Below, piece by piece: positions 52,556-62,365 of a stretch of DNA of 64,000 bases. Under the pieces are notes generated by a model. It was not told the DNA's origin, did not search any database, and saw nothing but the letters and a program-made list of their open reading frames with translations. The stretch is from Doryteuthis pealeii (lineage: Eukaryota > Mollusca > Cephalopoda > Myopsida > Loliginidae). Position 1 is the first letter of the stretch. Every line of letters starts with the position of its first letter. The stretch covers positions 57,915,540-57,979,539 of the forward strand of contig CM042145.1 of NCBI GenBank assembly GCA_023376005.1, written 5' to 3'. Both the position numbers and the translations under genes were made by a program.

Positions 52556-52718
52556 GTTAGTTCGGAAAATGATTTTGTTTTGGATACAAGTGGGAAGTTT
52601 GTTCAATATGATACACTTCAAAGTGATCCAAAGTACATCAATATGGCTAGTCACTCCCCTCCACGAGAAGAACCAAGCCCGACAGGTAGTCCAACTTCTT
52701 TACCGTCAACTTCAATGG
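52556..52718 (+). CDS. Synaptotagmin-like protein, coding exon 2 (linker)
   Basis: Acceptor ACCTTTTTCTTTCAG at 52555 and donor TCAATGG|GTAAGT at 52719. 163 nt: 54 codons plus one base, so phase 1 leaves the exon. It encodes residues 57-110: VSSENDFVLDTSGKFVQYDT, then a Ser/Pro-rich tract (SHSPPREEPSPTGSPTSLPS) typical of a flexible cytosolic linker before tandem C2 domains. Tyr75 and several SP/TP sites could be phosphorylated (inference). It joins in frame to exon 1 and its G joins CT of exon 3 to make Ala111. Confidence 0.75.
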
Positions 52719-52876
52719 GTAAGTATCTGGATTGTTTTTCTTAAATCTTATGTTATATATTAAAAGAATTGTCTATGGGGGAGTGGTTGGTTGTTTGTTC
52801 TATGTGGTTTAAGTTTGTTTGTATTAGTGTATAATCCCCAATATAGTTGATTCTTCCTTCTTGTGGGCTGGTAAGC

Positions 52877-53206
52877 TGAAAGAGAATTTAGAAAAAGAAG
52901 CGAAAAGAACAGAGATAAGGATGACTTAGGGTAAGACTTTTTTTTATTCGTTGATTCACACTATTTCTTTGAGGTGGAATATTTCCTAAGCAAATCAATA
53001 GGTGTTTCTCCTTCAAAGTCTTGGAGTAAAAAAGGCCAAGAGACCTTTTTGGCGCCAAAAATTCAGAATTTTTTTGCACATGCTCAGAGGGCTCTTCCAG
53101 TCTGAAGCCTTCTGGGAGATTGTTACATTTTGTGTCTTTTATTTTTTTTTATATTTAATTTAATTTTGTTTTATTTGGTTTAATTTTATTTTTATTAATC
53201 CCCACA
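52877..53206 (-). mobile_element. Solo-LTR-like repeat, copy 3
   Basis: Starts TGAAAGAGAATTTAG and ends TTATTAATCCCCACA. The middle 'gcacatgctcagagggctct', 'tccagt' parallels 35719-35750. Confidence 0.6.
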
Positions 53207-53404
53207 TGTCTCCTACTTTTATCTTAGCTTTTGAAATGTTTAGTTAATTTTTCTTAATTCAAAATCAATTAAAAAATTTTTAGTTAATTAATTTTAAAGG
53301 TTTTAGTTAATTTTTCTTAATTTTATTATTTTTATCACTTAATTCTATAAGGAATATCATGTTTATCAGCTGCAACTAAAAATTTCAAAGAATGAAAAAA
53401 AAAA

Positions 53405-54128
53405 AATGTCAGTACTACTGTATGGCTGCACTACTTGAACTCTAACAAAACCCTTGTAGAAAAAGCTGGATGGGAACTGTACAAGGATGCTGCATGTTGT
53501 CTTGAACAAATTTTGAAAGCATCATCCTACAAAAAAGCAGATGTACAGCCAATTGCCTTCTATCACCTACAGTGTGTGTGTGTGGGGGGGGGGAATAAGT
53601 ATTTCATCCCCTGCTGATTTTCTGAGTTTGACACTTTACAAAAATAGGAATGGTACATAACCGGTCTGTAGGGCCTGAATCATTGTTGGTTGGTAGGGGG
53701 TAAAATATTTATTTTTTCTATAAAAAACAAATAAATATTCAAAAATAAATAGAATGTGATTTTCTAGAGTTTTATTTAATATTCTATCTTTCACTTTCCA
53801 GGCAGACCTACCCTGAAAATTATAGACCATTCTTATTTTTGTAAGGTGGAAAACTTAGAAAATCACCAGGGAATGAAATACTTATTTTTGCCACTGTAAA
53901 CCATCTGGGTGAAATGAACAAGATATGCAGGACAATGCTGGAGAAACAAAGATGAGATCATATGACATTCCCCTGTGAGCACATGAACATGGACACACCA
54001 GTGTGGGGTTGGCCAGCAAAAATGACATCAATCAACTCTATAAGAATACTGGATGCTGTAGTGATGGCTGATAGGGATGGGTGGTGAAGAAGAGTCATGA
54101 AGATCTGTGTATGACATCATCATCATCT
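53405..54128 (+). mobile_element. LINE 3' end, split by a Tc1/mariner-type MITE
   Basis: Left 53405-53569 ('cagtactactgtatggctgc', 'gctggatgggaactgtacaa'), right 53897-54128 ('aaaccatctgggtgaaatga', 'acatggacacaccagtgtgg'). The order of landmarks matches 43190-43560. Confidence 0.85.
53570..53896. mobile_element. Tc1/mariner-type MITE with TA target duplication
   Basis: Begins CAGTG and ends CACTG, flanked by TA on both sides (53568-53569, 53897-53898). TIRs of about 80 bp share 'aataagtatttcatcccctg', 'ctgattttctgagttt' and 'ttacaaaaataggaatgg'. A GT/G-run expansion lies in the left TIR (53571-53593). The interior has no transposase, so it needs one in trans. Confidence 0.9.
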
Positions 54129-54234
54129 TTTTATCCATCAAATTATCATTTCTATGTTAGTGAGTAATAAAAACTAGACGAATTTCGAACCTATTCAGTC
54201 TCTATTGTAACAGCTATAGTGGTTTAGTTTATTT

Positions 54235-54330
54235 GTTTAATGGCATATCAACACTTTATGGGTTATTTAATACTGAAATTTGATTCAAATTAATTGTATC
54301 CAATTATATAGTTTCAAGTATTACTAATAG
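54235..54330 (-). repeat. Single SINE-tail unit
   Basis: 'atggcatatcaacactttat', 'gggttatttaatactgaaat' matches one unit of 9175-9470. Confidence 0.65.
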
Positions 54331-54339
54331 ATAATAAAA

Positions 54340-54572
54340 GTAAGTAAAGTCAGTATTAGCCAAACAGCAAGGGAGTCTGTCCTCTTTTCACTAGCACTAG
54401 ACCAAGGAGATTGTTTTTTAGGGTCTAAGGTGGAGTGCCACACCTACTATGAGCTCCTCATTTTACCACATAGATCTATGTGCTACTCATATGCTGAGTT
54501 GGTGAGGGCTGGTATTAAACCAGGATCCTTGAGATTCCCAACTGGACACTCAACCAACTTAGTAATAATAAT
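54340..54572 (-). mobile_element. tRNA-derived SINE family A, minus strand
   Basis: 'gtaaagtcagtattagccaa', 'ctcttttcactagcactaga', 'ctatgagctcctcattttac' back to 'aggatccttgagattcccaa'. The A-box is decayed. A (TAA)n microsatellite follows at 54563-54585. Confidence 0.8.
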
Positions 54573-54658
54573 AATAATAATAACAATAACAATTATTTGT
54601 TTGCATATAATTATATGGTATCAAGTATTCTTATCCAATACTAATAATTTCCATACAT

Positions 54659-54862
54659 CTATGGTCAAGTCCCACTGAAACCACCGATTCCCACTAGATC
54701 ACCAAAGTTGAGCAGTGATGAGCCTGTTCAATACTTAATTGGTTGACCATTTAAGCAACAGCAGGTACTGTGGGCAACTTGCGTCCTTTGTTTACCAAAA
54801 TGACTTAATTAGGCATTAAATGACCCAAAAGAGGGTTGATATACTGTAAAACAAAACAACCC
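54659..54862 (+). mobile_element. 5S rRNA-derived SINE (family D)
   Basis: 'cccactgaaaccaccgattc', 'gatcaccaaagttgagcagt', 'gatgagcctgttcaatactt', 'ggttgaccatttaagcaaca' and 'gcaggtactgtgggc' follow 5S rRNA. The tail 'aggcattaaatgacccaaaa', 'gggttgatatactgtaaaac' follows. Third copy, with the same 5' breakpoint as the others. Confidence 0.85.
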
Positions 54863-54879
54863 ACCAACCATAATTTGTA

Positions 54880-55112
54880 TACAGATCTATTTGACCCATA
54901 GATGAGACCCTAAAAGATACTACCACACTAGATCAGAGTGGACCTGGGAGTAATGGCAACAAAGGAATAAGTCCAAACTCTCCAGAACTGGAACTTCACC
55001 CCTGGGGGTAGTCTAATGTTATACCTAAGACATATAACATGTATGATTACCTAGCATAAAATAACCCAAGACAAGTTGATATGCCATTAAAATCCATCAA
55101 CCAATTAATCAA
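54880..55112 (-). mobile_element. SINE family E, minus strand, and a tail fragment
   Basis: 'gacccatagatgagacccta', 'agatcagagtggacctggga' and 'ctccagaactggaacttcac', then 'aataacccaagacaagttga', 'tatgccattaaaatcc'. Confidence 0.7.
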
Positions 55113-55261
55113 CTGAAAACTTGCTCTACTCAATGATGTCATTGTGATCCTTGTGTCTTTTTTTGTTTTCTTGAAAATAAATAAAAGGTTTTATTTTTGG
55201 AGTATCATATAACAATATTTGAAGTTGTAATGTGCATTCATATAGATACTCACACAAGTAT

Positions 55262-55515
55262 AATTTTGATTTTTTGGACTGTTGTCCTCATCTTTATTGT
55301 GGTATGTAAAATCACAATGTTTTGTTTGCTGTATCCTCCAGCCTTCCTCAGGTGTTTCCTGTCTATCCGAGCATAGTAATGACCCAACCTGGGAAATCAT
55401 TTTGAATAGTTTTGAATACAGGAGGATACAGTGGTTGAAATGTTGTGATTTTGCATACCACATTAAAGATGAGGATAACAGTCTGAAAAATCAAAATTAT
55501 ACATATCAAGGCTTA
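55262..55515. mobile_element. Inverted pair of SINE family F pieces
   Basis: 'ggactgttgtcctcatcttt', 'ggtatgtaaaatcacaatg', 'gctgtatcctcc' on the left are mirrored by 'aggaggatacagtggttgaa', 'gttgtgattttgcatacca', 'aagatgaggataacagtctg' on the right. Spacer of about 75 bp. Confidence 0.75.
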
Positions 55516-55854
55516 TCTAAAAAAATTCAGACAAATGATACATACAAGTATATGATAATTTTTATATGGTTTCTTTCAAAATATAAATATAAACTTGAAT
55601 TCTGAATTCTTTTGTTGTAAATGATTTTAATGAAATTTTAAAAAAATATATAAAAAATAAAAGGCTGTAATTCTTGCCAAGAGTTGTATGAAAAAACTGG
55701 AAATAGAAATGTTAGCATTTTAAATTTTTATTGGATACATTAAATTTGGGTCAGAACTTGAACTTGTATGTGAAAATAGCCATAAAGGGAGCACATCTGT
55801 TAAAAAGAACAAAAATAAAGCAGTAAATTAAAAAAAAAAAAATTGAAATAGATC
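55516..55854. other. Intronic AT-rich stretch
   Basis: No feature recognised. Confidence 0.5.
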
Positions 55855-55859
55855 ACTAA

Positions 55860-56105
55860 GTAGACCCGAGCCTATTCTAGTAGTGACCACCACAAGTGAA
55901 GATTTAAGAGGTTTGAATTCAGAGTTTTTCCTTCTCCTAGACTGGTTGCCTAACCAAGGTTAAAGAGCCCAGTCTGCCCTAATATTTATCCATAGCTGGA
56001 GGGAGAATAGTTGGATTCATACCTTTCCCAAGGGTATTAGTGCTATGTGAACTGTGGCTTCGTCCAGGATTTGAACTCGGGTTAACGAGTCCATTTCCAA
56101 TAATT
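55860..56105 (-). mobile_element. SINE family B, minus strand, variant 3' end
   Basis: 'gcctattctagtagtgacca' is the reverse complement of the 3' variant at 34140. Then 'gtttgaattcagagtttttc', 'tgcctaaccaaggttaaaga' and 'ggatttgaactcgggttaac'. Confidence 0.8.
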
Positions 56106-56400
56106 TCTTGTTAGTATCATTAAAATAGAAAATATCTATCATGTGGCACAAGGATTGGTGTTCAAATCTCCCCTGTGATGTGGACGTTGCAACTAGTGTG
56201 TGTTCTTTTTGTGAGGAAAGAAGGTGAAAAAGAGATTAATTGTATTTTTCCATCATTCTGGTATTTATTGATTAATTCTTCTGTGGTTGCCATGGTTTCT
56301 GAATTGTATTGTATTTAATGACATTTTATTACATTTGAAGTTTTCAATCTCTTCTTTTTAAAGAAACTCTAAAGGGTATTTCTCTCCATTTTTTTTTAAC
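56106..56400. other. Intronic stretch, nothing recognised
   Basis: AT-rich with no repeat family or exon. Confidence 0.45.
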
Positions 56401-56404
56401 CATG

Positions 56405-57240
56405 AAACTGAGAGAATGAACAATAACCAATTTGGTTCAGCTAGTATCTAATTTCATCTTATTGTGGTATCTGCCTTATCAGCTGGGACTGGGGATGTAG
56501 AATATGCCAATTGCACCTCTACAGAGGGATAAATCTTCCATCCAATGGAGCCACCTGTTGGCCATGGGTGGCAACCTGTAATGGTTGAGAAGTCAATCGT
56601 GGTTGCTGGGTGGTCCGTAACCAAGGTACTAAGGGGTCACGTGACATGCAACAATCCACTTTGGCCCTTACTTGGGCTAGATGGATTGGTTGAGTGGTTC
56701 AAACCAATCAATCGACATTGCCAATGTGGTTCAGCTAGTATCTAACTACATGTCCTTAGTTGCCATAACTGCTCTGTCAGCTGGGGCTGTAGAATATGCC
56801 AACTTCATCTCTGCAGAGGGGTAGCCCCCACATGGGTCCACCTTTTGGCCATGGGTGGTGACCTGTAATGCCTGGGGACAGGATTGAGGTGGCTGAGTGG
56901 TCCATGACCTGGGTACATGACATGCAGCAATCCTCTTTGGCCCTTACTTGGGATAGATTGGCAGATCAGTCGGTTGGTCATGTGAAGCCCTAGCAACTCT
57001 ATAATTATCCTGACCATATTCTTGAAATTGCTCTTATGGCAAATACCCAACCCTTTTTTATCATATATGTGCTAGAAGGTGGTGGCTGAGGGTCAATCCC
57101 CAGTATTTATTTACATGAAGTTAATGAAAATTATTTCTATTAATGTATTAATACACATGAAGTCAAACAAATTATATTAAAAAAAAACAAGATTTGGCAT
57201 TAGATACACCACAAGGGTTGATATGCCATTAAAACACCAA
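56405..57240 (+). mobile_element. Family J (two tandem copies) plus family H with shared tail
   Basis: 'gtatctaatttcatcttatt' to 'tcaatcgacattgcc' (56440-56725) and 'gtatctaactacatgtcctt' to 'gccctagcaactct' (56735-57000) are two copies of J. Landmarks: 'tagaatatgccaa', 'ggccatgggtggcaacctgt', 'tttggcccttacttgggcta'. H follows ('attgctcttatggcaaatac', 'gtgctagaaggtggtggctg') with the tail 'ttggcattagatacaccaca', 'agggttgatatgccattaaa'. Confidence 0.7.
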
Positions 57241-57249
57241 CCAAGCAAC

Positions 57250-57682
57250 TATAACGTAGGTGCAACGTTATACATACTTTGGATACAAATAACTCCGACG
57301 AAGGTTAATAGACAAACATTTAATAAACACAGCACATGGATAACAGTTGATACAACGTTCATAGTAAAGAGTACATATAAAAAGGGGTACACAAATAAAG
57401 ATAAGAAACATTCATGAATGATACAGATATAACATATATGAGTACAGACATGAGACTAGGAATAGTCCATGCTGTGAAGACTTACAGTAATGTAAGGGGG
57501 CAGAGCCCCAACGAGAGGGGTTAGCTAAAATCTACCCCATGTGGCTCGTAGTTGGTGAAACCGGCAAAGAGGCCGAAAGGATTTGAAACCGGCGCTTAAA
57601 TACTATGGTGCCCCTGGTGGGCATCATCAAACTAAAAAGGGCAGACAACTCCACCAGGCGAATACAAACTAACGCTACACAA
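57250..57682 (-). mobile_element. Candidate solo LTR
   Basis: Minus strand: starts TGTAGCGTTAGTTTGTATTC, has TATTTAAGCGCCGG (TATA-like) near 57600 and AATAAATG near 57320, and could end …GTTGCA near 57260. TATA-then-polyadenylation order fits an LTR. The region is GC-richer than its flanks. It lies directly after the tail of the SINE at 56405-57240. No target duplication is clear. Confidence 0.45.
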
Positions 57683-57716
57683 CCAACCATCAGTTGTAGT
57701 ATGTAATATATACTAG

Positions 57717-58300
57717 GGTGAGTCAAAAGATTTTGCTATATTTTGATGCAGCATTTCAAGCTGTGGAGGGTTCCTGTTATTGGTAATATTGTGGTAGTGA
57801 ATATGCTAACACAATGAGCATTGCTTCACTCTTCAGTGTGTGTGATTTGAAAGCCACACAGATGGATGAGTAACCCGGACTAATTTTGGAATTAATGCTT
57901 TACAAGTTCAAATTTGGTCATTACATTATGGAAGCAACCAAAAAAATTTGTGTAAGAATTGAAGGAGGAGTACAGTATCCAGATAGTTCAATAACTTTCA
58001 CGTATAAAGGAGCAACAGAAGATTGACTCAGAGTGATGCGAGTTGATCTCCAACCACGAACGTTGTTTCGTATTCTCAGATTGCAAACACACGTGCGACA
58101 ACTTTCCAAGATAAGTAATCTTACCAAGAGACTTTTTTACCTTGCCGGTCGGAAGCCATTTTTTGTTATTTGTATTACTTGTAATAAATTATTATTACAA
58201 CCACTCAATCTTCTCGTTTATGTATTTCCAATACATAACAAGTATCCAGATAATTCAATAACTTTCACTAGGTTAGTAAGAACCTCAACAATCAGGCAAA
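57717..58300 (+). mobile_element. Mariner-related sequence
   Basis: 'actagggtgagtcaaaagat' at 57717 resembles the mariner end at 5307 (GGTGAGTCAAAAAGTAATGC). A repeated 'agtatccagatagttcaata', 'actttcac' occurs at 57974 and 58241. No transposase frame was recognised, so it may be an internally deleted or a hitchhiking element. Confidence 0.45.
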
Positions 58301-58640
58301 ATTAGGTAAGCCTAAAGCCATTGATTCCAAGGCTGTAATGCATGTTATCCAGCCAGTAGCATTCATGGTCATTGGCATTTCAGTCTTGGAAGACTATAAT
58401 GTAGTTTTTGTCTCCCTGAAGTTACAGCATCTCCTGTAACTGTAAAGTCCAATGTTCGAAAAAAATTCTCAACCACAGATGTCACATGAGAAGGCTGTCC
58501 CTGAAGATGTTGATGTGCCAGTGCTTTCTTGCCGCTGCTTTCTACTGGACCTCTTGGCTTCATGGTGTTGTGCCAGGGTAGCTTCAGACATGAACAGTTC
58601 ACTATGGAGAGTTCATGGATTCCAAGGCTATCTATCTAAC
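58300..58640 (-). pseudogene. LINE C-terminal zinc-finger fragment, minus strand
   Basis: On the minus strand: TLAQHHEAKRSSRKQRQEST, then AFSCDICG, a stop, then EFFSNIGLYSYRRCCN. This is the degenerate form of the C-terminal C2H2-type finger (…F.C..CGR.F…IGL.SH.R.C) that ends many invertebrate LINE ORF2 proteins. The first His is replaced by Tyr and a stop interrupts the finger. Confidence 0.6.
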
Positions 58641-59300
58641 GAGTAGCACTCTGAGAATATTAGACGAGATCAGCATCTCAAAGACCAGTGTAGTTCATCC
58701 TCTTCACAACATTGTCAAAAGCACTTGGAGCTACCAAATTGATCTTTATGTTACCAAAATATTGCAAAATCTTTTACTCACCCAAGAAACTGAGAGAATT
58801 GACATCACCAATATAGCTCAGCAAGTATTCAACTACATCTCCTATGTAAAATGCAATATATGGTCGTTTAAATGAGGAGGCTTATGTTTGTATACAAAGT
58901 GACCAAAAATGCAACCAGTATTACAAGGTTCAGGTTTGACTCATTTTTATTCTTTTTCTGTTCAAATAAAACAATGTAGAATGCTATATAGTTGGTTGTC
59001 TTTTTATTGAGGTGGAATCATCCTGCCATAATATAAAGTGAAAGTTACCACATTCAAGATTAGAGTCATTTTGGCACAGATTGGAGTTGGCCAATAAAGT
59101 TGCTACTCTGATTTACTATGGCGTTTATTCTTTCCAGTCCTGTGAAGGAAACATTACAACACATGTCCTTTATTTAAGTTAGTTTGGCACAAGACTAGAA
59201 GTATGAAGCACACAGTGAGAACTGAACTCACTATTAGCCTAGCTTACTAACAATTTTACCATTTTCAGTGGAACAGTATACATTATCAAATAGATATTAA
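58641..59300. other. Intronic stretch, unassigned
   Basis: 58730-58860 ('ccaaaatattgcaaaatctt', 'gaaactgagagaattgacat', 'aagtattcaactacatctcc') resembles pieces at 44935-44975 and 56404-56460, so it is repetitive. An open plus frame at 58615-58875 is not recognised. Confidence 0.4.
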
Positions 59301-59302
59301 GT

Positions 59303-59370
59303 AAAGTAAAATTGGTGGCATGGCCTATTGTCAGTATCATCTGGATAGTGAGGGAGACTATCCCCTTTTT
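59303..59370 (-). mobile_element. SINE family A 3' fragment abutting exon 3
   Basis: 'ggcatggcctattgtcagta', 'tcatctggatagtgagggag', 'actatccccttttt' is the family A 3' end on the minus strand. Only about 37 bp separate it from the exon 3 splice acceptor. Confidence 0.75.
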
Positions 59371-59407
59371 ACTTGTGTTAGTTGAAATTTCTTCTTTTTT
59401 TTTCCAG

Positions 59408-59543
59408 CTTCTGAATATGAACTTGGCCAAGGTATCAGACGAGCAGAATCTTGCGAGAGTGTGGCTTCCGATTGTTCAGTCTTTGATATGCAGCCTGATA
59501 TGCCTAAAATAGGACAGCTGGAATTTGCTGTGGAGTATGACAA
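59408..59543 (+). CDS. Synaptotagmin-like protein, coding exon 3 (start of C2A)
   Basis: Acceptor TTCTTTTTTTTTCCAG at 59407, donor GACAA|GTGAGT at 59544. 136 nt: it completes Ala111, encodes residues 112-155 and leaves phase 2. Residues 120-133 (RRAESCESVASDCS) are a charged/Ser segment. Residues 143-155 (KIGQLEFAVEYD) match the first strand of synaptotagmin and Doc2/rabphilin C2A domains (consensus like LG.L.FSLEYD). From memory, vertebrate synaptotagmin-12 has a similar RK-S-x-S-x-(D/E)-S-x(4)-SVS segment followed by LGQVEVSMEYD, making SYT12 the closest guess. The Ca-binding loops, C2B and the stop lie beyond the window. Confidence 0.75.
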
Positions 59544-59639
59544 GTGAGTATTATTATTGTTATTATTATCTATATATTAATACACTTGTTCTTAAATCTT
59601 CTGTCCATTATCATCCTGCAACACCCTCTGGTTAAAAAT

Positions 59640-60000
59640 GAGACTGTCTATTGGGTCCATCTGTGAATTGGTTACTAAGTGGTCATGCAAAATATAACAG
59701 TGCACTTTGACCATTACTTAGGCTAGATGGGTGATTAGAGAGGCTTTATGCAATCAGTCATATCAAGCCCTAGCACCTATATGATTGTCCTGATTGTATA
59801 CTTCAAATTGTTCTAATGGCAAACACCAACCCCTTTGTATTATATATGTGCTAGAAGGTGAGTGTTTCTTCTACCAGTTTATAAAACCAAATTAATATTT
59901 GTATATAAATTATTCATTTAAAAATTATATATTAAAAAAAAAACAATATTGGATATTAAATAGCTCATAAGGGTTGATATGCCATTAAACAAAATAACCA
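59640..60000 (+). mobile_element. Family J/H fragments with shared tail
   Basis: 'ccattacttaggctagatgg' (J), 'gccctagcacctatatgatt' and 'gtgctagaaggtgagtgttt' (H), then 'ggatattaaatagctcataa', 'gggttgatatgccattaaac'. Confidence 0.65.
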
Positions 60001-60039
60001 ACTTAGAAATAAACAAAACAAAAACACATGGAATACAAA

Positions 60040-60265
60040 GTATCTGTGTTATTCGGACTATTGTCCTCATCTTCATTGCTATCTGTACAACGTTTCGGTT
60101 GATGTGCCCTCCCGCCTTCTTCAGGTATTTCTTGTCAAACCCAGGAACCTTCTTTTTGAACTCGGGAACTTTCTTGTCATAACCGGGAGCCATCACTGAA
60201 CTTTGAATCTAACCCTTTATTAGAATAGATAACAATGAAGATGAGGACAATAGTCCGAATAATAT
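60040..60265 (-). mobile_element. SINE family F, minus strand, inverted ends
   Basis: 'ttcggactattgtcctcatc', 'gatgtgccctcccgccttct', 'ttcttgtcataaccgggagc' and 'aaccctttattagaatagat', then the opposite orientation 'aacaatgaagatgaggacaa', 'tagtccgaataat'. The minus-strand Lys-rich frame (APGYDKKVPEFKKKVPGFDK) is intact. Confidence 0.8.
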
Positions 60266-60485
60266 TTGTTTGAATTAATTTGAACTTAACTGTGAGAAAC
60301 TTGATTTTATTGAAAGAAAACATATTTATTTGAATTTTGACACAAAAACTATTTTTGTCAAATATTAAAAATATAAAAAGATTTGTTTACATATTTTTTA
60401 CAAAAGATCTTTACGAAAGATAAATACTTTTGAATGTCAATAAAATTGAGATTTTTATATTAAAATTAAAATATCCATTCAATTT
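60266..60485. other. Intronic AT-rich stretch
   Basis: Nothing recognised. Confidence 0.5.
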
Positions 60486-60487
60486 TA

Positions 60488-60725
60488 ATAAACTCAGTCA
60501 GTAGAGTGTCAGCCTGGGAACCACAAGGTTCCTGGTTTGATACCGGCCCTTGCCAACTCATTGCATGAGTAGCACAGGGATCTATCGAGTAAAGTAAGGA
60601 GCTGATGGTAGGTGTGGTGCTCCACCTCAGATACTAAAAAAATCAATCTACTTGGTCTAGCACTTGGGGATAGACTTCCTTGCTGATAACTGCTTTAAGC
60701 CACCCCGACAACTTTACTTTTATTT
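60488..60725 (+). mobile_element. tRNA-derived SINE family A
   Basis: 'aaactcagtcagtagagtgt' (A-box), 'cctggtttgataccggccc' (box B), body, 'gccaccccgacaactttact'. Confidence 0.85.
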
Positions 60726-60969
60726 ATGTATAAGTGTATTTTAAAAAAACAACATTGTTTTCTGTCATAAAATAAAACAAACTCCCACCCCCTTTTTTAA
60801 AAAATACATTTTTTTGTTGTTATTTTTGCTAGTATATATAAATAACCAACTTAGTAACTTAAAAAATACCAAAACAAGTTCACATGCAGTAGAAATGGTA
60901 CATGAAATATATACACAGGATACAATAGGTAACATCTGGATCAAAGTGGATTAGCCAAAATGACTTTGT

Positions 60970-61497
60970 ATTTGGGCATGAACACTTTTGATTGGGGTAA
61001 TCTTGAACTTTAAGTGACTAAATTCCTACCATAAAATTGTACTTATGCAATTTATCAAGTTACCTGAAAAAATCAGAAAGTTTTGAAATAAAAGAACTAA
61101 TACATTATAAAATTCATTCATTGATAAATCAACACTGAAAATTTCATTAAAATCCGGTAAATCCCTGATATTTGCTAATTTTTTTTCAATAGGGGTGGTA
61201 AATTTATTTTGTAAAATACAGATTTTATGGCAACTTTGACTGTGCCTATATAAAATGAATGAACTGAAATAAGAGTGAATTCCCTTTGTTCTTTTTGCAA
61301 GAAGAAGCATGTAGACAATGGCAGCCATCTTTGATTTAACATAATTTTCAAGGAGAAGACAAATCCTTTTTAACTCCAAAATATCCTAAAATGTATTTTT
61401 AGTAACAATTAAGTTCATTTCAAATAATGCGCAAGTACAATTTTATAGTAAGAATTTAGTCACTTAAAGTCCAAGATTACCTTGATTGGTTTTAAAA
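60970..61497. mobile_element. TIR element of about 525 bp
   Basis: Left end 'ttgattggggtaatcttgaa', 'ctttaagtgactaaattcct', 'accataaaattgtactta'. Its reverse complement at 61430-61497 reads 'agtacaattttatagtaaga', 'atttagtcacttaaagtcca', 'agattaccttgattgg'. TIRs of about 70 bp. The interior at 61050-61200 is a diverged, inverted relative of the MITE at 39505/43680/62055. No transposase. Confidence 0.8.
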
Positions 61498-62050
61498 GAC
61501 CCACTTCTTGGTCAGAAGGCTGTGCTGGAGCCTCCCTGCAAATAGACCATTTTCGACACAATTTTCTTGAACATTGCAGGGTGAACATCCGGTTCTTTGG
61601 ATTGTCTATTTAGTACCGCTACAAAACCATAACATTTTCTGACCATAAATATAAGACTCTACCTGTGAGCTAACAGCTGGAAAAAAAAACAACAAACAAA
61701 AAACAAAACAAAGCTTAATTGAGTTATGAGGAAGATGAAATTCAAAGAATGAACATTTGGTTTTATTAGATGAACTTCCCATATTGATGCTTGAAGAATT
61801 CCACTTTACCATTCTGTTAGATATTGATACTTCAGATTTTTCACTCTTGGTTGTTGAACAACTAGCATTATGTCAGGTGTGATTTGTTCTCATTAAACGA
61901 TCATGCTGACATTGCAAACAAGAGAATTGGACTGACAATGTCATATTTGCAAAAGAAACAAAGACACACAGTTTCAGTTCAGGGATGATTTAACAAATAG
62001 AAAACTTTATGGAATAAGTGTGATGAGTACCAAGGAGATTCTCCTTAAAC
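61498..62050. other. Intronic stretch, unassigned
   Basis: GC-richer near 61510-61600 ('tggagcctccctgcaaatag', 'tgaacatccggttctttgga') but without a recognisable exon. Confidence 0.4.
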
Positions 62051-62054
62051 AACG

Positions 62055-62365
62055 GACCAAAATTCCACAATTGTATGTCACCCACTAAAAAAAAAAAAAA
62101 AAAAAAAAAATCAAGGAATTAACCGAATTTAATGAAATTTTCAGTGTTGACAAACTAATGAATAAAAGATATAATACACCAGTTATTTTATTTAAAAACA
62201 TTTACATTTTTCAGGTCAGTTAACTTTGAACCACATATCTTTGAGAATCTGTGTTATGCCCCGAAGATACGTGGTTCAAAGTTAACTGATTTAGTTTTTT
62301 TTTCTTTCGGCAGGGTGACATACGATGGTGGAATTTAGGTCCATTAAGTTTGAGTTAACCGAGAT
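62055..62365. mobile_element. TIR element (MITE) copy 3, both ends present
   Basis: Left 'ggaccaaaattccacaattg', 'tatgtcacccac', poly-A; right 'ctttcggcagggtgacatac', 'gatggtggaatttaggtcca', 'ttaagtttgagttaac'. Near the right side a second inverted pair ('gtcagttaactttgaaccac' and 'gtggttcaaagttaactgat') flanks 'tctttgagaatctgtgttat', making a nested hairpin. Confidence 0.85.

Larger units (their letters stand above)
52719..59407 (+). other. Intron 2 of the synaptotagmin-like gene (6.7 kb)
   Basis: GTAAGT to TTTTTTTTCCAG. It holds the LTR-like, LINE, Tc1-type, SINE and mariner-related insertions listed separately. Confidence 0.7.

Noticed and set aside
58615..58875. 86-codon plus frame in intron 2 as an exon
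   Set aside because: No flanking splice consensus in a compatible phase, and parts of it recur at 44935 and 56404, so it is repeat DNA.
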